A stretch of DNA of 64,000 nt from Prevotella sp. HUN102 (GTDB lineage: Bacteria; Bacteroidota; Bacteroidia; Bacteroidales; Bacteroidaceae): NCBI RefSeq assembly GCF_000688375.1, contig NZ_JIAF01000004.1, forward strand, positions 2,232,001 through 2,296,000, in the 5' to 3' direction. This document shows positions 43,180 through 52,074 of the stretch, one piece after another. Under the pieces are notes generated by a model. The model saw nothing but the letters and a program-made list of their open reading frames with translations. It was not told where the DNA came from and searched no databases. The first letter of the stretch is position 1, and each line of letters begins with the position of its first letter. The position numbers were made by a program, and so were the translations under genes.

Positions 43180-43236
43180 TACGACAAAAAAAGTCGTATT
43201 TCGCTTTGGCGATACGACCAAAAAGATTTATCTTTG
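43180..43236 (+). promoter_or_regulatory. Early phage promoter with repressor operator sites
   Basis: The half-site TACGAC occurs three times: 43180-43185 forward, 43193-43198 reverse (GTCGTA), 43213-43218 forward. The first two form TACGAC-N7-GTCGTA. The last lies between TTTG (43205-43208) and TATCTTTG (43229-43236), a promoter with 20-bp spacing that drives the rightward Cro-like gene. Binding there would block that promoter. Confidence 0.65.
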
Positions 43237-43275
43237 CATCGTTATAACCAATTAACGGTACAAAAATAAGCAAAA

Positions 43276-43554
43276 ATGGGTGTATTAACAAGTAAACAGA
43301 ACGGATTTTGCAAAAAAATAACTGCTGGGGGCTATGCCAGTATTGCTTTTTCCGAGATTTATCACAGCTTGCCACGCCAAGCTAAAGCCCCCAAACAGGC
43401 ATTCGTTGAGGATATAGCAGCCTTATGCTGTTGTAGCCAACAAACAGTTAGAATGTGGATACAAGGTGTTCAACGCCCCGATGCCTTAAAGCAAAAAATA
43501 ATTAGCGAACATTTAGGGGTTGATACTGACATTTTATTCCCACAGAAAGTATGA
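43276..43554 (+). CDS. Cro-like helix-turn-helix regulator
   Basis: A 92-residue protein with a helix-turn-helix in EDIAALCCCSQQTVRMWIQG and a following QRPDALKQKIISEHLGV. As the first rightward gene opposite the repressor it fits a Cro position. Its end overlaps the next gene by 4 bp (ATGA). Confidence 0.72.
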   Translation: MGVLTSKQNGFCKKITAGGYASIAFSEIYHSLPRQAKAPKQAFVEDIAALCCCSQQTVRMWIQGVQRPDALKQKIISEHLGVDTDILFPQKV

Positions 43555-44102
43555 AGCCAGTAGAGTTTTATATTACTCCAGAGGGTGATATTACTCTTAG
43601 GGAGGTAGGCAAGGCAGAGAGGCTATTAACAGAAAAAGATACAGATATTATACAGCCCCTCCTCTATACACTCCGAGAGTATTACCCAGCAGCTTACAGT
43701 TGCTTAATGGATATATACAGTAAGAGCGTAGATAACAAGCCTTATCGTGATTTCCTTGCTGCACGTAGGTTTATAAAATGCAACTTTGGAGTATTTGATA
43801 ACACCATAGACATTGATGCAGAATGGTATTTTAATTTTGAGTTTGTAAGTTGCCCTATGCGTGGAGAATGCAAATTTGACCATATACTTTGCCAGCCAAA
43901 ATTTAACAGTTCACTAAGTGAGCGACAACTGGAGGTAATGCGTATGTGTTATGATGGGCGAAAAGATGATGAGATTGCAGAGGCACTGTTTATCAGCATT
44001 AACACGGTTGCAAACCATAGAAAGGCTGCATTCTTAAAACTGGGTGTGCATAGTATGGGGGAGTTTAACAAATACGCGAACGACAATAAATTATTTGGAT
44101 AG
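43551..44102 (+). CDS. LuxR-type (GerE) regulator of phage
   Basis: A 183-residue protein whose C-terminus is a GerE/LuxR helix-turn-helix (LSERQLEVMRMCYDGRKDDE, then IAEALFISINTVANHRKAAF). The N-terminal 120 residues are acidic without a recognised sensor domain. It is translationally coupled to the Cro-like gene. Regulation of early phage genes is inferred. Confidence 0.78.
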   Translation: MKPVEFYITPEGDITLREVGKAERLLTEKDTDIIQPLLYTLREYYPAAYSCLMDIYSKSVDNKPYRDFLAARRFIKCNFGVFDNTIDIDAEWYFNFEFVSCPMRGECKFDHILCQPKFNSSLSERQLEVMRMCYDGRKDDEIAEALFISINTVANHRKAAFLKLGVHSMGEFNKYANDNKLFG

Positions 44103-44103
44103 T

Positions 44104-44313
44104 ATGGAAAGAGAGCTTACAGGAAAAGAAACTGCTAAATGTATGGCAGGAATGGTAATTATGTTTCTACTTACCTGCATAAAAGATGACGATTACAGTA
44201 TGGTTGCCTTTATTAGATTACTTATAGCAATTATACTGGGGGTAGTAGTAGTTGCATACCAATATAGATGTATGCACTCTCCATTAGAAAAGGAGGAAGA
44301 GAATGGAAAATGA
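44104..44313 (+). CDS. Small membrane protein of phage
   Basis: A 69-residue protein with two hydrophobic segments (CMAGMVIMFLLTCI and FIRLLIAIILGVVVVAYQY). The start at 44104, 1 bp after the regulator's stop, is preferred over an upstream ATG that would overlap the regulator by 59 bp. No family is recognised. Confidence 0.6.
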   Translation: MERELTGKETAKCMAGMVIMFLLTCIKDDDYSMVAFIRLLIAIILGVVVVAYQYRCMHSPLEKEEENGK

Positions 44314-44635
44314 AGCATATAAAATACGCTCTTTTTTAGAGAGTGTTGCAGAGTGTGGAGCAGCGCAAGCTATAAAACAACTTGAACCTGCAAGCGATAA
44401 ACTTACACAGCGTAAAGCGTATGAGTTTTTCCGAAAAAGAGATACCCAGCACGGTGGGGAATTTACACACGGTGAAGCATGGGTAAAGAGAATGGTACAA
44501 GAGGGTAAGCTACACCCTGTAAGAGAGGGGAAAAGTACAAATAGCCCACTCTATTACAGCAAAACAGAGATGTTACAAGTGCTGGCAACAGAAGAAGCCG
44601 TAAGGCAAGATATTTTCAAAGACACATTACTTTAA
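44303..44635 (+). CDS. Hypothetical phage protein, winged-helix-like
   Basis: A 110-residue basic protein with LTQRKAYEFFRKRDTQHGG, a charged helix and a KLHPVREGKSTNSPLYYSK segment that reads like a DNA-binding wing. It overlaps the previous gene by 11 bp and precedes the SbcC-like ATPase gene. The role is unknown. Confidence 0.62.
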   Translation: MENEAYKIRSFLESVAECGAAQAIKQLEPASDKLTQRKAYEFFRKRDTQHGGEFTHGEAWVKRMVQEGKLHPVREGKSTNSPLYYSKTEMLQVLATEEAVRQDIFKDTLL

Positions 44636-44645
44636 TTTTTACAAT

Positions 44646-46637
44646 ATGGTTATACAAATTCAAATGCTCACTATGCGCAATTTTAAGGGTGTGCTGGGAG
44701 AGAGAAAGATTGAGTTTAGCCCAACAGTAACACAAGTGCTGGGAGCTAACAAAACTGGCAAGACCACAATAGCCGATGCTTTCCGCTGGTGTTTGTTTGG
44801 CAAAAACAGCGAGGGTAAAAGCGAGTTTGGAATTAAGACCAAAGATGAAAAAGGCAACGTATTACCCGAATTATCGCACGAGGTTGAGGTCGCTTTGTTT
44901 GTTGATGGTAAAGAGGTTGTACTCAAACGTGTGTACGTTGAAAAGTGGACTAAACCACGCCAACAAGAGGAGCGAAAGCTAACAGGACACACCACTAACT
45001 ACTTTGTTAATGGCGATAAGTACACAGAGAAAGACTACAAAGCATACATTGATAGCATCTGTACTGAAAGCCTATTTGTGTGCATTACTAACCCTAATTA
45101 TTTTACGAGCTTACCCGATGATAAACAGCGTGCCTTGCTAACAAAAATGGTTGGAGAGGTTAGTTTGGAGAGCATTGCTGATGGCAACGAGGCTTTTACT
45201 CAATTACTGAAAGAAATTGATGGAGAAGAACTCGTTACGTTTTTGCAGCATCTTAGCTACAAGAGAAAAGAGGTTAAGGAGGAACTTGATAGAATACCCG
45301 TACGCATTAGCGAGCAGAGAAACGAAATTGCAGCACTCACCGATGAGGGTTGTAACTGGGTGGAGCTGGAGAAAGATATAGCCAGCACTGAACAAGCTAT
45401 TGAACGCATAGATGAGGAGATTGCAGACCGCAGCAAGGTTATTGATAGCGAGTATAACACACGCAGGAATGAGCGCAAAGCAGTAAATGATTTGAGAGAA
45501 AAGGCAGATACCATTGAGTTTAAGCACCGTAAAGATTTCAATGCAGAAACAAATGAACGCCAAAATACAATTAGCAATTTAGAAAGCAAGTTGCGTAACC
45601 TCCACAACCAAATTGAACAGGAAAAGGATTGCAAAGAAAAAGCGCAAGCCCAGTTAAAGGCTATTGAGAGTGAAACAGAGAATTTTAGAAACCGTTGGCA
45701 AGAGCTGGATAACTCTTACTTTGTAGCTAATGAAGATGAGTTTGTTTGCCCTACCTGCTTGCGCAGATATGAGCAAGGAAAGGTAGATGTAATGTTAGCC
45801 GATATGGAGCGAGCATTTAACATTAAAAAAGCAAGCAAATTAGAGGCAATGGAGCAAGAGGCTGCTGGTATCAAACAACGCACAAAAAAGTTCAATGAAA
45901 GAATAGAGGAGGCTGATGCAAAGCAGATGGAGCTTCAGCAGAGCGAAAATGAGCTTAGACGGGAACTTGAAAAAGCAAAAGCTGTTACAGTGCTGACAGC
46001 AGCCGAACGCATAGAAAAAGATGCAGAGTTAAAGGCTTTGCGTGAAGAGGTAGAGGCACGCACACAGGAGTTAAACAAGCCCGATACTGATGCTGCACAG
46101 GAAGCCTCTAAAATGAGTGAGAGCCTTAAAAAAGACAAAGAGGAATTGCGCAAAAAACGTGATGCCTTGCGTGATAAGCTCAACATACGAACGATAATTG
46201 CCAACAAACACAAGCGCATTGCAGAGCTTGAGGGGCAAGAAAATAAACTCAATGAGCAACTTGCAGAGCTGGAACGCCAAGAGTACACAGCAGAGGAATT
46301 GGTAAAAGCTAACATTGAGGTATTGGAACAGCGTGTGAACTCATTGTTTAGTTTTGTACAATTCACGATGTTTGACCACCGCCTAAATGGAGCATTGAAA
46401 CCTATGTGCGAATGCACAGTTAAAGGTGTACCTTATAGCGATTTGAACAATGCAGACCGCATTAACGCTGGTATTGATATTATCAATGCTATATGCAATT
46501 TTAACAATGTGTATGCTCCTTGCTTTATAGATAACGCAGAAAGCATTAACGATGTTATGCCAATGCAAAGCCAGTGCATACAACTAATTGTGAGCCGTGA
46601 TAAACAACTGGTAACAATACATAATAATAACGATTAA
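44646..46637 (+). CDS. SbcC/Rad50-like ATPase of phage
   Basis: A 663-residue ABC-type SMC-like ATPase. Walker A is LGANKTGKTTIADAF near residue 37, a long coiled coil runs either side of a zinc-hook-like FVCPTCLRRYEQ near 367, and FIDNAES near 620 is a Walker B-like element. It is much shorter than bacterial SbcC. No SbcD-like nuclease gene is adjacent; RecT and a metallo-beta-lactamase-fold protein follow, so it likely works with them in phage recombination. Confidence 0.85.
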   Translation: MVIQIQMLTMRNFKGVLGERKIEFSPTVTQVLGANKTGKTTIADAFRWCLFGKNSEGKSEFGIKTKDEKGNVLPELSHEVEVALFVDGKEVVLKRVYVEKWTKPRQQEERKLTGHTTNYFVNGDKYTEKDYKAYIDSICTESLFVCITNPNYFTSLPDDKQRALLTKMVGEVSLESIADGNEAFTQLLKEIDGEELVTFLQHLSYKRKEVKEELDRIPVRISEQRNEIAALTDEGCNWVELEKDIASTEQAIERIDEEIADRSKVIDSEYNTRRNERKAVNDLREKADTIEFKHRKDFNAETNERQNTISNLESKLRNLHNQIEQEKDCKEKAQAQLKAIESETENFRNRWQELDNSYFVANEDEFVCPTCLRRYEQGKVDVMLADMERAFNIKKASKLEAMEQEAAGIKQRTKKFNERIEEADAKQMELQQSENELRRELEKAKAVTVLTAAERIEKDAELKALREEVEARTQELNKPDTDAAQEASKMSESLKKDKEELRKKRDALRDKLNIRTIIANKHKRIAELEGQENKLNEQLAELERQEYTAEELVKANIEVLEQRVNSLFSFVQFTMFDHRLNGALKPMCECTVKGVPYSDLNNADRINAGIDIINAICNFNNVYAPCFIDNAESINDVMPMQSQCIQLIVSRDKQLVTIHNNND

Positions 46638-46647
46638 AAATAGAGTT

Positions 46648-47589
46648 ATGACACAGAGTAAAGAACAGGCTGTACAGCAGCCAACACAAGTGGCTGTATC
46701 AAGCAATGCAGTAGCACTTAAACGTTTCCAAGAGGAAACTGCAAACAACGTACTTGACAGAGTAAACGCTATGCAGGAGACAGGCGAATTGGTTTTACCA
46801 CAAAATTACCATGCTGGTAATGCTGTTCGCTTAGCATGGTTGTACTTGCAAACAGTAAAGGATAGGAACGACCGCCCAGCAGTTGATGTTTGCACCAAAG
46901 AGAGTATTTGTAACTGCTTTCTTGAAATGATAATAAAGGGTTTAAGCGTGGCAAAAAAGCAATGCTACTTTATCGTAACTGGCAACCAGCTCTCTTTTTG
47001 GGAGGATTACAGAGGCAAGTTTATGCGCGCAAAACGTGATACAGAGATTGCTACGGTAAATGCACAGGTTGTGTATGAGGGTGATGAGTTTGTGTACACC
47101 GTTGATGAAAACGGCTTATACCAACTGGTTAAACACACAACTAAAATGGAAAATATCAACATTGACAAGATTACAGGTGCTTATGCTGTGGTTATCAACA
47201 AAGATGGTAGCAAGCATTTGGAAATTATGACAATGGCTATGATACGTAACTCGTGGCAACAAGGAGCAGCAAGAGGTAACAGTGGTGCGCACACCAAGTT
47301 TACTGACCAAATGTGCAAGAAAACTGTTATCAGCCGTGCTTGCAAGGTAGCTTTAGGTAGCGCAGAAGATGAGGAGTTAGCACCCGATGCAGCTGCAAGT
47401 GAGCGAACATTAGCCAACACAAGCTCAACAAAGACCATTGAGCCAACTGTTGAGCCAGCAGAGTACGTTGAACTCCCCAGCGGTGAAAAGGTACAATCCG
47501 ATACGGGAGAGGTCGCCAAGGCACAAGATATGCCAGCAGCAGAGAGTGTAGAGGCAGAGGCTCAACCTGCAAAAAAATGCCCACTCTAA
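46648..47589 (+). CDS. RecT-family single-strand annealing protein
   Basis: A 313-residue annealing protein of phage recombination. The core has NYHAGNAVRLAWLYLQTVKD, MIIKGLSVAKKQCYFIVTGN and an ISRACKVALGSAEDEEL end, followed by an acidic linker. It lies 10 bp after the SbcC-like gene and before the metallo-beta-lactamase-fold gene, a usual recombination set in Bacteroidetes phages. Confidence 0.85.
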   Translation: MTQSKEQAVQQPTQVAVSSNAVALKRFQEETANNVLDRVNAMQETGELVLPQNYHAGNAVRLAWLYLQTVKDRNDRPAVDVCTKESICNCFLEMIIKGLSVAKKQCYFIVTGNQLSFWEDYRGKFMRAKRDTEIATVNAQVVYEGDEFVYTVDENGLYQLVKHTTKMENINIDKITGAYAVVINKDGSKHLEIMTMAMIRNSWQQGAARGNSGAHTKFTDQMCKKTVISRACKVALGSAEDEELAPDAAASERTLANTSSTKTIEPTVEPAEYVELPSGEKVQSDTGEVAKAQDMPAAESVEAEAQPAKKCPL

Positions 47590-47601
47590 AAAGAATATGC
47601 A

Positions 47602-48333
47602 ATGCAATTAAAAGTGTTAGGCAGTTCATCAAAGGGAAACGGCTATGTGCTTGATGGTAATAATGAGGCACTGGTTATAGAGGCTGGTGTAAAGCTCATT
47701 GAGGCTAAAAAGGCAATAGATTTCAAGCTCTCAAAACTGGTGGGCTGCCTATGTACCCACCAGCATAACGACCACGCAGGTTATGCCTCCGAGTATGCCA
47801 AAGCTGGTGTTAGGGTGTTAGCACTGGAGGAGGTTCTGAAAGCAAAAGGAATAACAAGAAATTGCCAGCGTATAGAACTGGGCAAAGGCTATAAAATGGG
47901 AGGCTTTAAGATTCTACCTTTTGAGGTTATGCACGATGTTCCTTGTGTTGGTTTTGTTATAGAGCATAGCGAGTGTGGTAAGATAGTGTTTTTAACCGAT
48001 ACATACGCCTGCCAATACAGATTTGCAAACGTAAACCACTATTTGATAGAGGCTAACTATGCAGATGATATTTTAATAGAAAATATACTTGCTGGTAGAG
48101 TACCACAGGCAATGCGTAACAGACTACTAACAAGTCATTTTGAGTTGAGTAACACTATTGCTATGCTTAAAAGCAGCGACTTGCATAGTGTGCGAAATAT
48201 TGTACTCATACACCTTAGCGATGGCAACAGTGATGAGAGGCGATTTGTTGCAGAATGCAAGGCAGTATTAGGCAAGAAAGTAGTTGCAGCAAATGCTGGG
48301 CTTGTGTTGGATATAGACACCATACCGCTATGA
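47602..48333 (+). CDS. Metallo-beta-lactamase-fold hydrolase, probable phage nuclease
   Basis: A 243-residue MBL-fold protein: GSSSKGNGYVL at the start, metal motif HQHNDH at 53-58, FEVMHDVPCVGFVIE and VFLTDT further on, and an RNRLLTSHFELSN element. Relatives next to RecT in phages are thought to be exonucleases supplying single strands to the annealing protein. It shares ATGA with the next gene. Nuclease activity is inferred from context. Confidence 0.8.
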   Translation: MQLKVLGSSSKGNGYVLDGNNEALVIEAGVKLIEAKKAIDFKLSKLVGCLCTHQHNDHAGYASEYAKAGVRVLALEEVLKAKGITRNCQRIELGKGYKMGGFKILPFEVMHDVPCVGFVIEHSECGKIVFLTDTYACQYRFANVNHYLIEANYADDILIENILAGRVPQAMRNRLLTSHFELSNTIAMLKSSDLHSVRNIVLIHLSDGNSDERRFVAECKAVLGKKVVAANAGLVLDIDTIPL

Positions 48334-48512
48334 GATACATAAAAGAGAGTAATGCAAAACTTATAGAGGAGGTGCTGGAGGTTCGCATAAGCCAACTTAA
48401 AGAGCTACCAGCTCCAAGCCTACGGTTGCAAAACAAAATAAGGCTGTTGAAAATTGCATTAAAAGAATTACAAACAAAGAAAATAGTAAAAAATGGAAGA
48501 GTTAAGAATTAA
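48330..48512 (+). CDS. Small hypothetical phage protein
   Basis: A 60-residue, basic helical protein (LIEEVLEVRISQLKELPAPS, then KIRLLKIALKELQTKK). The start is set by the 4-bp ATGA overlap with the MBL gene. It overlaps the following gene by 20 bp. No family is recognised. Confidence 0.6.
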   Translation: MRYIKESNAKLIEEVLEVRISQLKELPAPSLRLQNKIRLLKIALKELQTKKIVKNGRVKN

Positions 48513-49077
48513 CAAAGAAAATGTTATTGCCTGCTACAACAAAAGCAGTGAGGAAACAAAAGAAACTTTGATGCACCTTTTCGGTGAAGATGTTTTTAAG
48601 TTTGATTTCCGTAGTATTAAAACCTACAAAGATGCCTGCAAGCATTTAGGACTTGATGGTAGTAAGGAGGTGTTTAATATAGATGATTGCAACTCCTTTA
48701 ATAAGAAAGCAATGCAACAGGCAGATGCAGTGTACAGGCTCATAACCATTTGCGATGCTATAAACAACGGACAAAAGTATGATAAAAACGGTACAACATG
48801 GTTTCCTGTATATTATTTCTACACCAAAGGAGAGATAGAGGAAATGGGAGAGACAAAACGCAAAGAAAAAGGTATTAAACTCCTCTCCTCTGCTTTTGCG
48901 TACTTTTCGGAGGTTGCGGGTGTTCGCTGTGCGCTTGCGGATAATCGAGGTGCGTTTACGTTTGCGATTTGGGGTTTCCCCTTGTGCCTAACAAGCGAGG
49001 AAAAAGCTCTATATGTAGCAGAGCAATTCGAGAGTTTGATTTTTAGATGTTATGGAATAGAAGTTAATGAGGATTAA
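48493..49077 (+). CDS. Hypothetical phage protein, Bacteroidetes phage family
   Basis: A 194-residue acidic protein: KNVIACYNKSS-like N-terminus, TYKDACKHLGL, QQADAVYRLITICDAIN, and an aromatic C-terminal half (FAIWGFPLCLTSEEKALYVA). I recognise the type from Bacteroidetes prophages near recT but know no function. Confidence 0.68.
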   Translation: MEELRINKENVIACYNKSSEETKETLMHLFGEDVFKFDFRSIKTYKDACKHLGLDGSKEVFNIDDCNSFNKKAMQQADAVYRLITICDAINNGQKYDKNGTTWFPVYYFYTKGEIEEMGETKRKEKGIKLLSSAFAYFSEVAGVRCALADNRGAFTFAIWGFPLCLTSEEKALYVAEQFESLIFRCYGIEVNED

Positions 49078-49079
49078 GT

Positions 49080-49535
49080 ATGAATAGCTGGTTTGAATGC
49101 AAAGTGCGTTATGAGAAAACGCAAGAAAATGGTACAGTAAAGAAAGTTACAGAGCCATATTTGGTAGATGCTTTGAGCTTTACAGAAGCTGAAACACGCA
49201 TTACCAAAGAGATTACACCGTATATGGCAGGGGAGTTTGAGGTAAGCGATATTAAACGTGTACGCTACTCCGAGATATTTGAAAGCACCGAAGAAACAGC
49301 AGATAAATGGTTTGAGTGTAAATTGGAGTTTATTACGCTTGATGAGCGTAGTGGCAATGAGAAGCGAAGTAATAGCCGTGTACTCGTGCAAGCAGCCAAT
49401 TTGCGTGATGCTATGAAAAAGCTGGAGGCTGGCATGAGTACAACTATGGTTGATTATAATGCTCTCTCCATAAAAGAAACAGCACTAATGGATGTTTACA
49501 AATTTCAAGCCGACACAGGCGTTGAAAATTCTTAA
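49080..49535 (+). CDS. DUF4494 domain phage protein
   Basis: A 151-residue DUF4494 protein, recognised by WFECKVRYEKTQENG, TEPYLVDALSFTEAETRI and the second WFECKLEFITLDE repeat followed by LVQAANLRDAMK. The two WFECK segments suggest an internal duplication. The function is unknown; the family is common in Bacteroidetes phages and elements. Confidence 0.78.
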   Translation: MNSWFECKVRYEKTQENGTVKKVTEPYLVDALSFTEAETRITKEITPYMAGEFEVSDIKRVRYSEIFESTEETADKWFECKLEFITLDERSGNEKRSNSRVLVQAANLRDAMKKLEAGMSTTMVDYNALSIKETALMDVYKFQADTGVENS

Positions 49536-49601
49536 TCAATAACACGTACCTCTGTTGCATAGAAAATGCGACAGAGGGCGTGAAAAACGGCAAAAACAGC
49601 A

Positions 49602-50576
49602 ATGACTAATAAAGGTTGGATAAAGCTACACAGGCAAATACTTGATTGGGAGTGGTCAGATGAGCCTGCTATGGTTGCCTTATTCGTACATTTACTCCTT
49701 ATGGCTAACAGTGATGAGGGGTGGAAGTACAGAGGGGTTACGCTGAAAGCAGGGCAACTCATCACAAGTGTTGCAAGTTTAAGCAAGGCAACAGGTATAA
49801 CCATTAAGGCATTGCGTACACGGTTGGAGCGTCTTGTTTCTACTGGGGAAATTAGTGTTGAGAGCTGCAAAAAATATAGCATTATCACTATCTCAAATTA
49901 TACAATTTATCAGCCAATGGCAAACGAAACGGCAAACAAAGGGCAAACTGAAAACACTGATAATATGGAGATTATGAGTAATGATAAAGAAGATGGGGCA
50001 AACAAAAGGGCAAACAATGGGCAAACAAAAGGGCAAACCGATATTCAAGAAATGGGCAAACAAAGGGCAAACGTAAACCATTGTGAAACAGGTACATTAC
50101 AAGAGTGCAACTCTGTTAATGGGCAAACAATGGGCAAACAAAAGGGCAAACAAAAGGGCAACATTCAAGAATATAATAATATATTATCTTCTAATAATAT
50201 TATAGATAATAATATAGAAGAGAAAAAAATAATAAAAAAAGAGAGCGAACAAATTTTTGATGAATTCCGCAAAGCCTATAAAGGGAAAAAACGTGGACTT
50301 ACCACCGAACTTGATAATCTCAAAAAGAAACACCCCAAAGACTGGAAAGACATAGTGCCATTACTAATGCCAGCATTGGAGAGAGAGGAGCAACACCGAA
50401 AGATAGCTAAAGCTGCTGGAGAATTTGTACCTCAATGGGCAATGTTGCAAACGTGGATTAATCAAAGCAGGTGGGAAATGGAATACCCCGAAGATGAGCA
50501 GCAGGTAACACAAGTACAACCAACAGCCCCAGCAGCCAACGAATATGGAGGCGACTTTGGAGGGGTTGATTACTAA
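49602..50576 (+). CDS. Phage replication initiator-like protein (DnaD/O-like) with internal repeats
   Basis: A 324-residue protein. The N-terminal domain (WIKLHRQILDWEWSDEPAMV, then winged-helix LSKATGITIKALRTRLERLV and ITISNYTIYQ) resembles phage replisome-organiser and DnaD-like N-terminal domains. The middle (about 115-190) is low-complexity Gly/Gln/Lys/Thr, coded by GGGCAAAC repeats. The C-terminal part (FDEFRKAYKGKKRGL) is a helical domain. The DnaC-like loader gene follows 11 bp later, so the gene sits where a lambda O-type initiator would. Initiator function is inferred. Confidence 0.72.
   Translation: MTNKGWIKLHRQILDWEWSDEPAMVALFVHLLLMANSDEGWKYRGVTLKAGQLITSVASLSKATGITIKALRTRLERLVSTGEISVESCKKYSIITISNYTIYQPMANETANKGQTENTDNMEIMSNDKEDGANKRANNGQTKGQTDIQEMGKQRANVNHCETGTLQECNSVNGQTMGKQKGKQKGNIQEYNNILSSNNIIDNNIEEKKIIKKESEQIFDEFRKAYKGKKRGLTTELDNLKKKHPKDWKDIVPLLMPALEREEQHRKIAKAAGEFVPQWAMLQTWINQSRWEMEYPEDEQQVTQVQPTAPAANEYGGDFGGVDY
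49941..50243 (+). other. Candidate phage replication origin: GGGCAAAC iterons plus AT-rich tract
   Basis: GGGCAAAC occurs ten times on the + strand: 49941, 49996, 50008, 50019, 50031, 50054, 50065, 50121, 50132 and 50144. Variants are CGGCAAAC at 49930 and GGGCAAC at 50156. Most neighbours are 11-12 bp apart, about one helical turn. Directly after them, 50163-50243 is almost pure A/T with few G or C. Iterons followed by an AT-rich unwinding tract inside the initiator gene are the layout of lambda ori in gene O. Confidence 0.55.
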
Positions 50577-50587
50577 CAGCAAGGAAT

Positions 50588-51313
50588 ATGGAACCTCAAA
50601 GGATAAACGAAATTTGGAGGCGTATACAAAACGATTACAGAAACTCAAGGGTACACTACGAGGATTTGAGCAATGAGGAGGTTTTTAACCAGCACGCCAA
50701 GATACTCCTAACAATAGCAAACTCTATCGTACTTGAACCGCAAAGGAGAAAGCTTGTAATTGATGAGCGAAACAAGGAGCTACTCCGTTTCCTACTCTAT
50801 TACTTTAACGATTGCCAGCTTGCAGAGCAGGTTTTCCCCAATAAGCGGTACAAGCTGCACAAGAACCTACTCATACACGGCAATGTTGGTACAGGGAAAA
50901 CTCTCATTATGCAAATATTTGCAGAGTATTTGAGGTACACCAACAACCCGAAAGCATTTCAAAACCTATCTGTAACGCAAATGGTAAATTACTACACCAT
51001 ACACAACAACCTTGACCGCTACACCTACAATGAGGAGAGCAACAAGGGATTTAAGGCAGAGCCTGTAAACATTTGCCTAAATGATATAGGCGTGGAGAGT
51101 AAAACGTACTTTGGTATGGACACGAAATTGCTTACCAATGAGTTTCTACACGCTCGCAATGAGATATGGGTACAGTATGGTAAATATGGGCATCTCACTA
51201 CCAACTTAACCATTGAGCAGCTTAAAAGTGAGTTTCACGATGGTTTTGGGCGTTTGATAGACAGATTTAAGACCTACAATGTAATTGAGATGGCAGGGAA
51301 TAGCAGGAGATAG
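50588..51313 (+). CDS. DnaC-like helicase loader ATPase
   Basis: A 241-residue AAA+ ATPase: Walker A LIHGNVGTGKTLIMQIF near 98, VNICLNDIGVE as Walker B region near 158, and TTNLTIEQL with an arginine-finger-type DGFGRLIDRFKTY near the end. It would load the replicative helicase at the phage origin. It follows the initiator-like gene. Confidence 0.82.
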   Translation: MEPQRINEIWRRIQNDYRNSRVHYEDLSNEEVFNQHAKILLTIANSIVLEPQRRKLVIDERNKELLRFLLYYFNDCQLAEQVFPNKRYKLHKNLLIHGNVGTGKTLIMQIFAEYLRYTNNPKAFQNLSVTQMVNYYTIHNNLDRYTYNEESNKGFKAEPVNICLNDIGVESKTYFGMDTKLLTNEFLHARNEIWVQYGKYGHLTTNLTIEQLKSEFHDGFGRLIDRFKTYNVIEMAGNSRR

Positions 51314-51451
51314 CCGTTTTTGGCACTTTTCAGCCCTGACAACAGCGTTTCGCCTGTAATATAGTACAAGTTATAGAAGCAGGAAAGAAAATGCCTTAAA
51401 TCGGCTGAAAACAGCAAATAAGATTTTAAGTACAACCAAAACAAGTGTAAT

Positions 51452-52021
51452 ATGAGCAACAAAGGCAATAGTAAGCAGTATGATGGTATAAAACAAAAAC
51501 TCTTAAAGCTGCAAGCACTGGCAGAGAGAGGCTATAAAGGAGAGGCGTATGCAGCTCAACAAGCCATAGAGCGTATTTGCCAGCAATATAACATAAGGCT
51601 TGATGATATTTTAGATACACAAGCAAAACGCTGGTACACCTTTGAAACAGGGAGGAGCAAGGCAATGCAAACACTGTTTATGCAGTGTTACGCAAAGGTT
51701 ATGAATGTTGGCAGTATGTCTTATCGGCAAATTGGCAGGAATAGAATAGGCATAGAGCTTACAGCCCTGCAATATGCAGAGCTATCCAATATGTTTGAGT
51801 GGCACAAAGATAACTTTACGCAAGAGCTGGAGAATATGAAGCAAACTTTTTTAGAGGCATACATTAGCAAGCATAACATTTACAGAGATACAGATAATGA
51901 GAATGCCGAAGAAAAAGAACTAACAATGGAGGATTTACAACGCATACGCAAAATACTGGCAATGCGTGAAACCATTAGTGATAGACACTACAATAAGATG
52001 TTAGAGTGTACGCAGGGGTAA
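51452..52021 (+). CDS. DUF2786-like phage protein
   Basis: A 189-residue protein. The N-terminal KLLKLQALAERGYKGEAYAA and ICQQYNIRLDDIL match the DUF2786 pattern (a helix with KLLALA, then E-A-A spacing). The rest is a domain with aromatic residues and an acidic C-terminus. The function is unknown. Confidence 0.68.
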   Translation: MSNKGNSKQYDGIKQKLLKLQALAERGYKGEAYAAQQAIERICQQYNIRLDDILDTQAKRWYTFETGRSKAMQTLFMQCYAKVMNVGSMSYRQIGRNRIGIELTALQYAELSNMFEWHKDNFTQELENMKQTFLEAYISKHNIYRDTDNENAEEKELTMEDLQRIRKILAMRETISDRHYNKMLECTQG

Positions 52022-52074
52022 GGGGTTTTTATGCACAGAAAGCGTGTATATAATTAACGTAAAAACAAAATAAT

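Noticed and set aside
49941..50162. Array of short repeats that could suggest a CRISPR
   Set aside because: The repeat is only 8 bp, the spacing 11-12 bp leaves no spacers, and the array lies inside an open reading frame.
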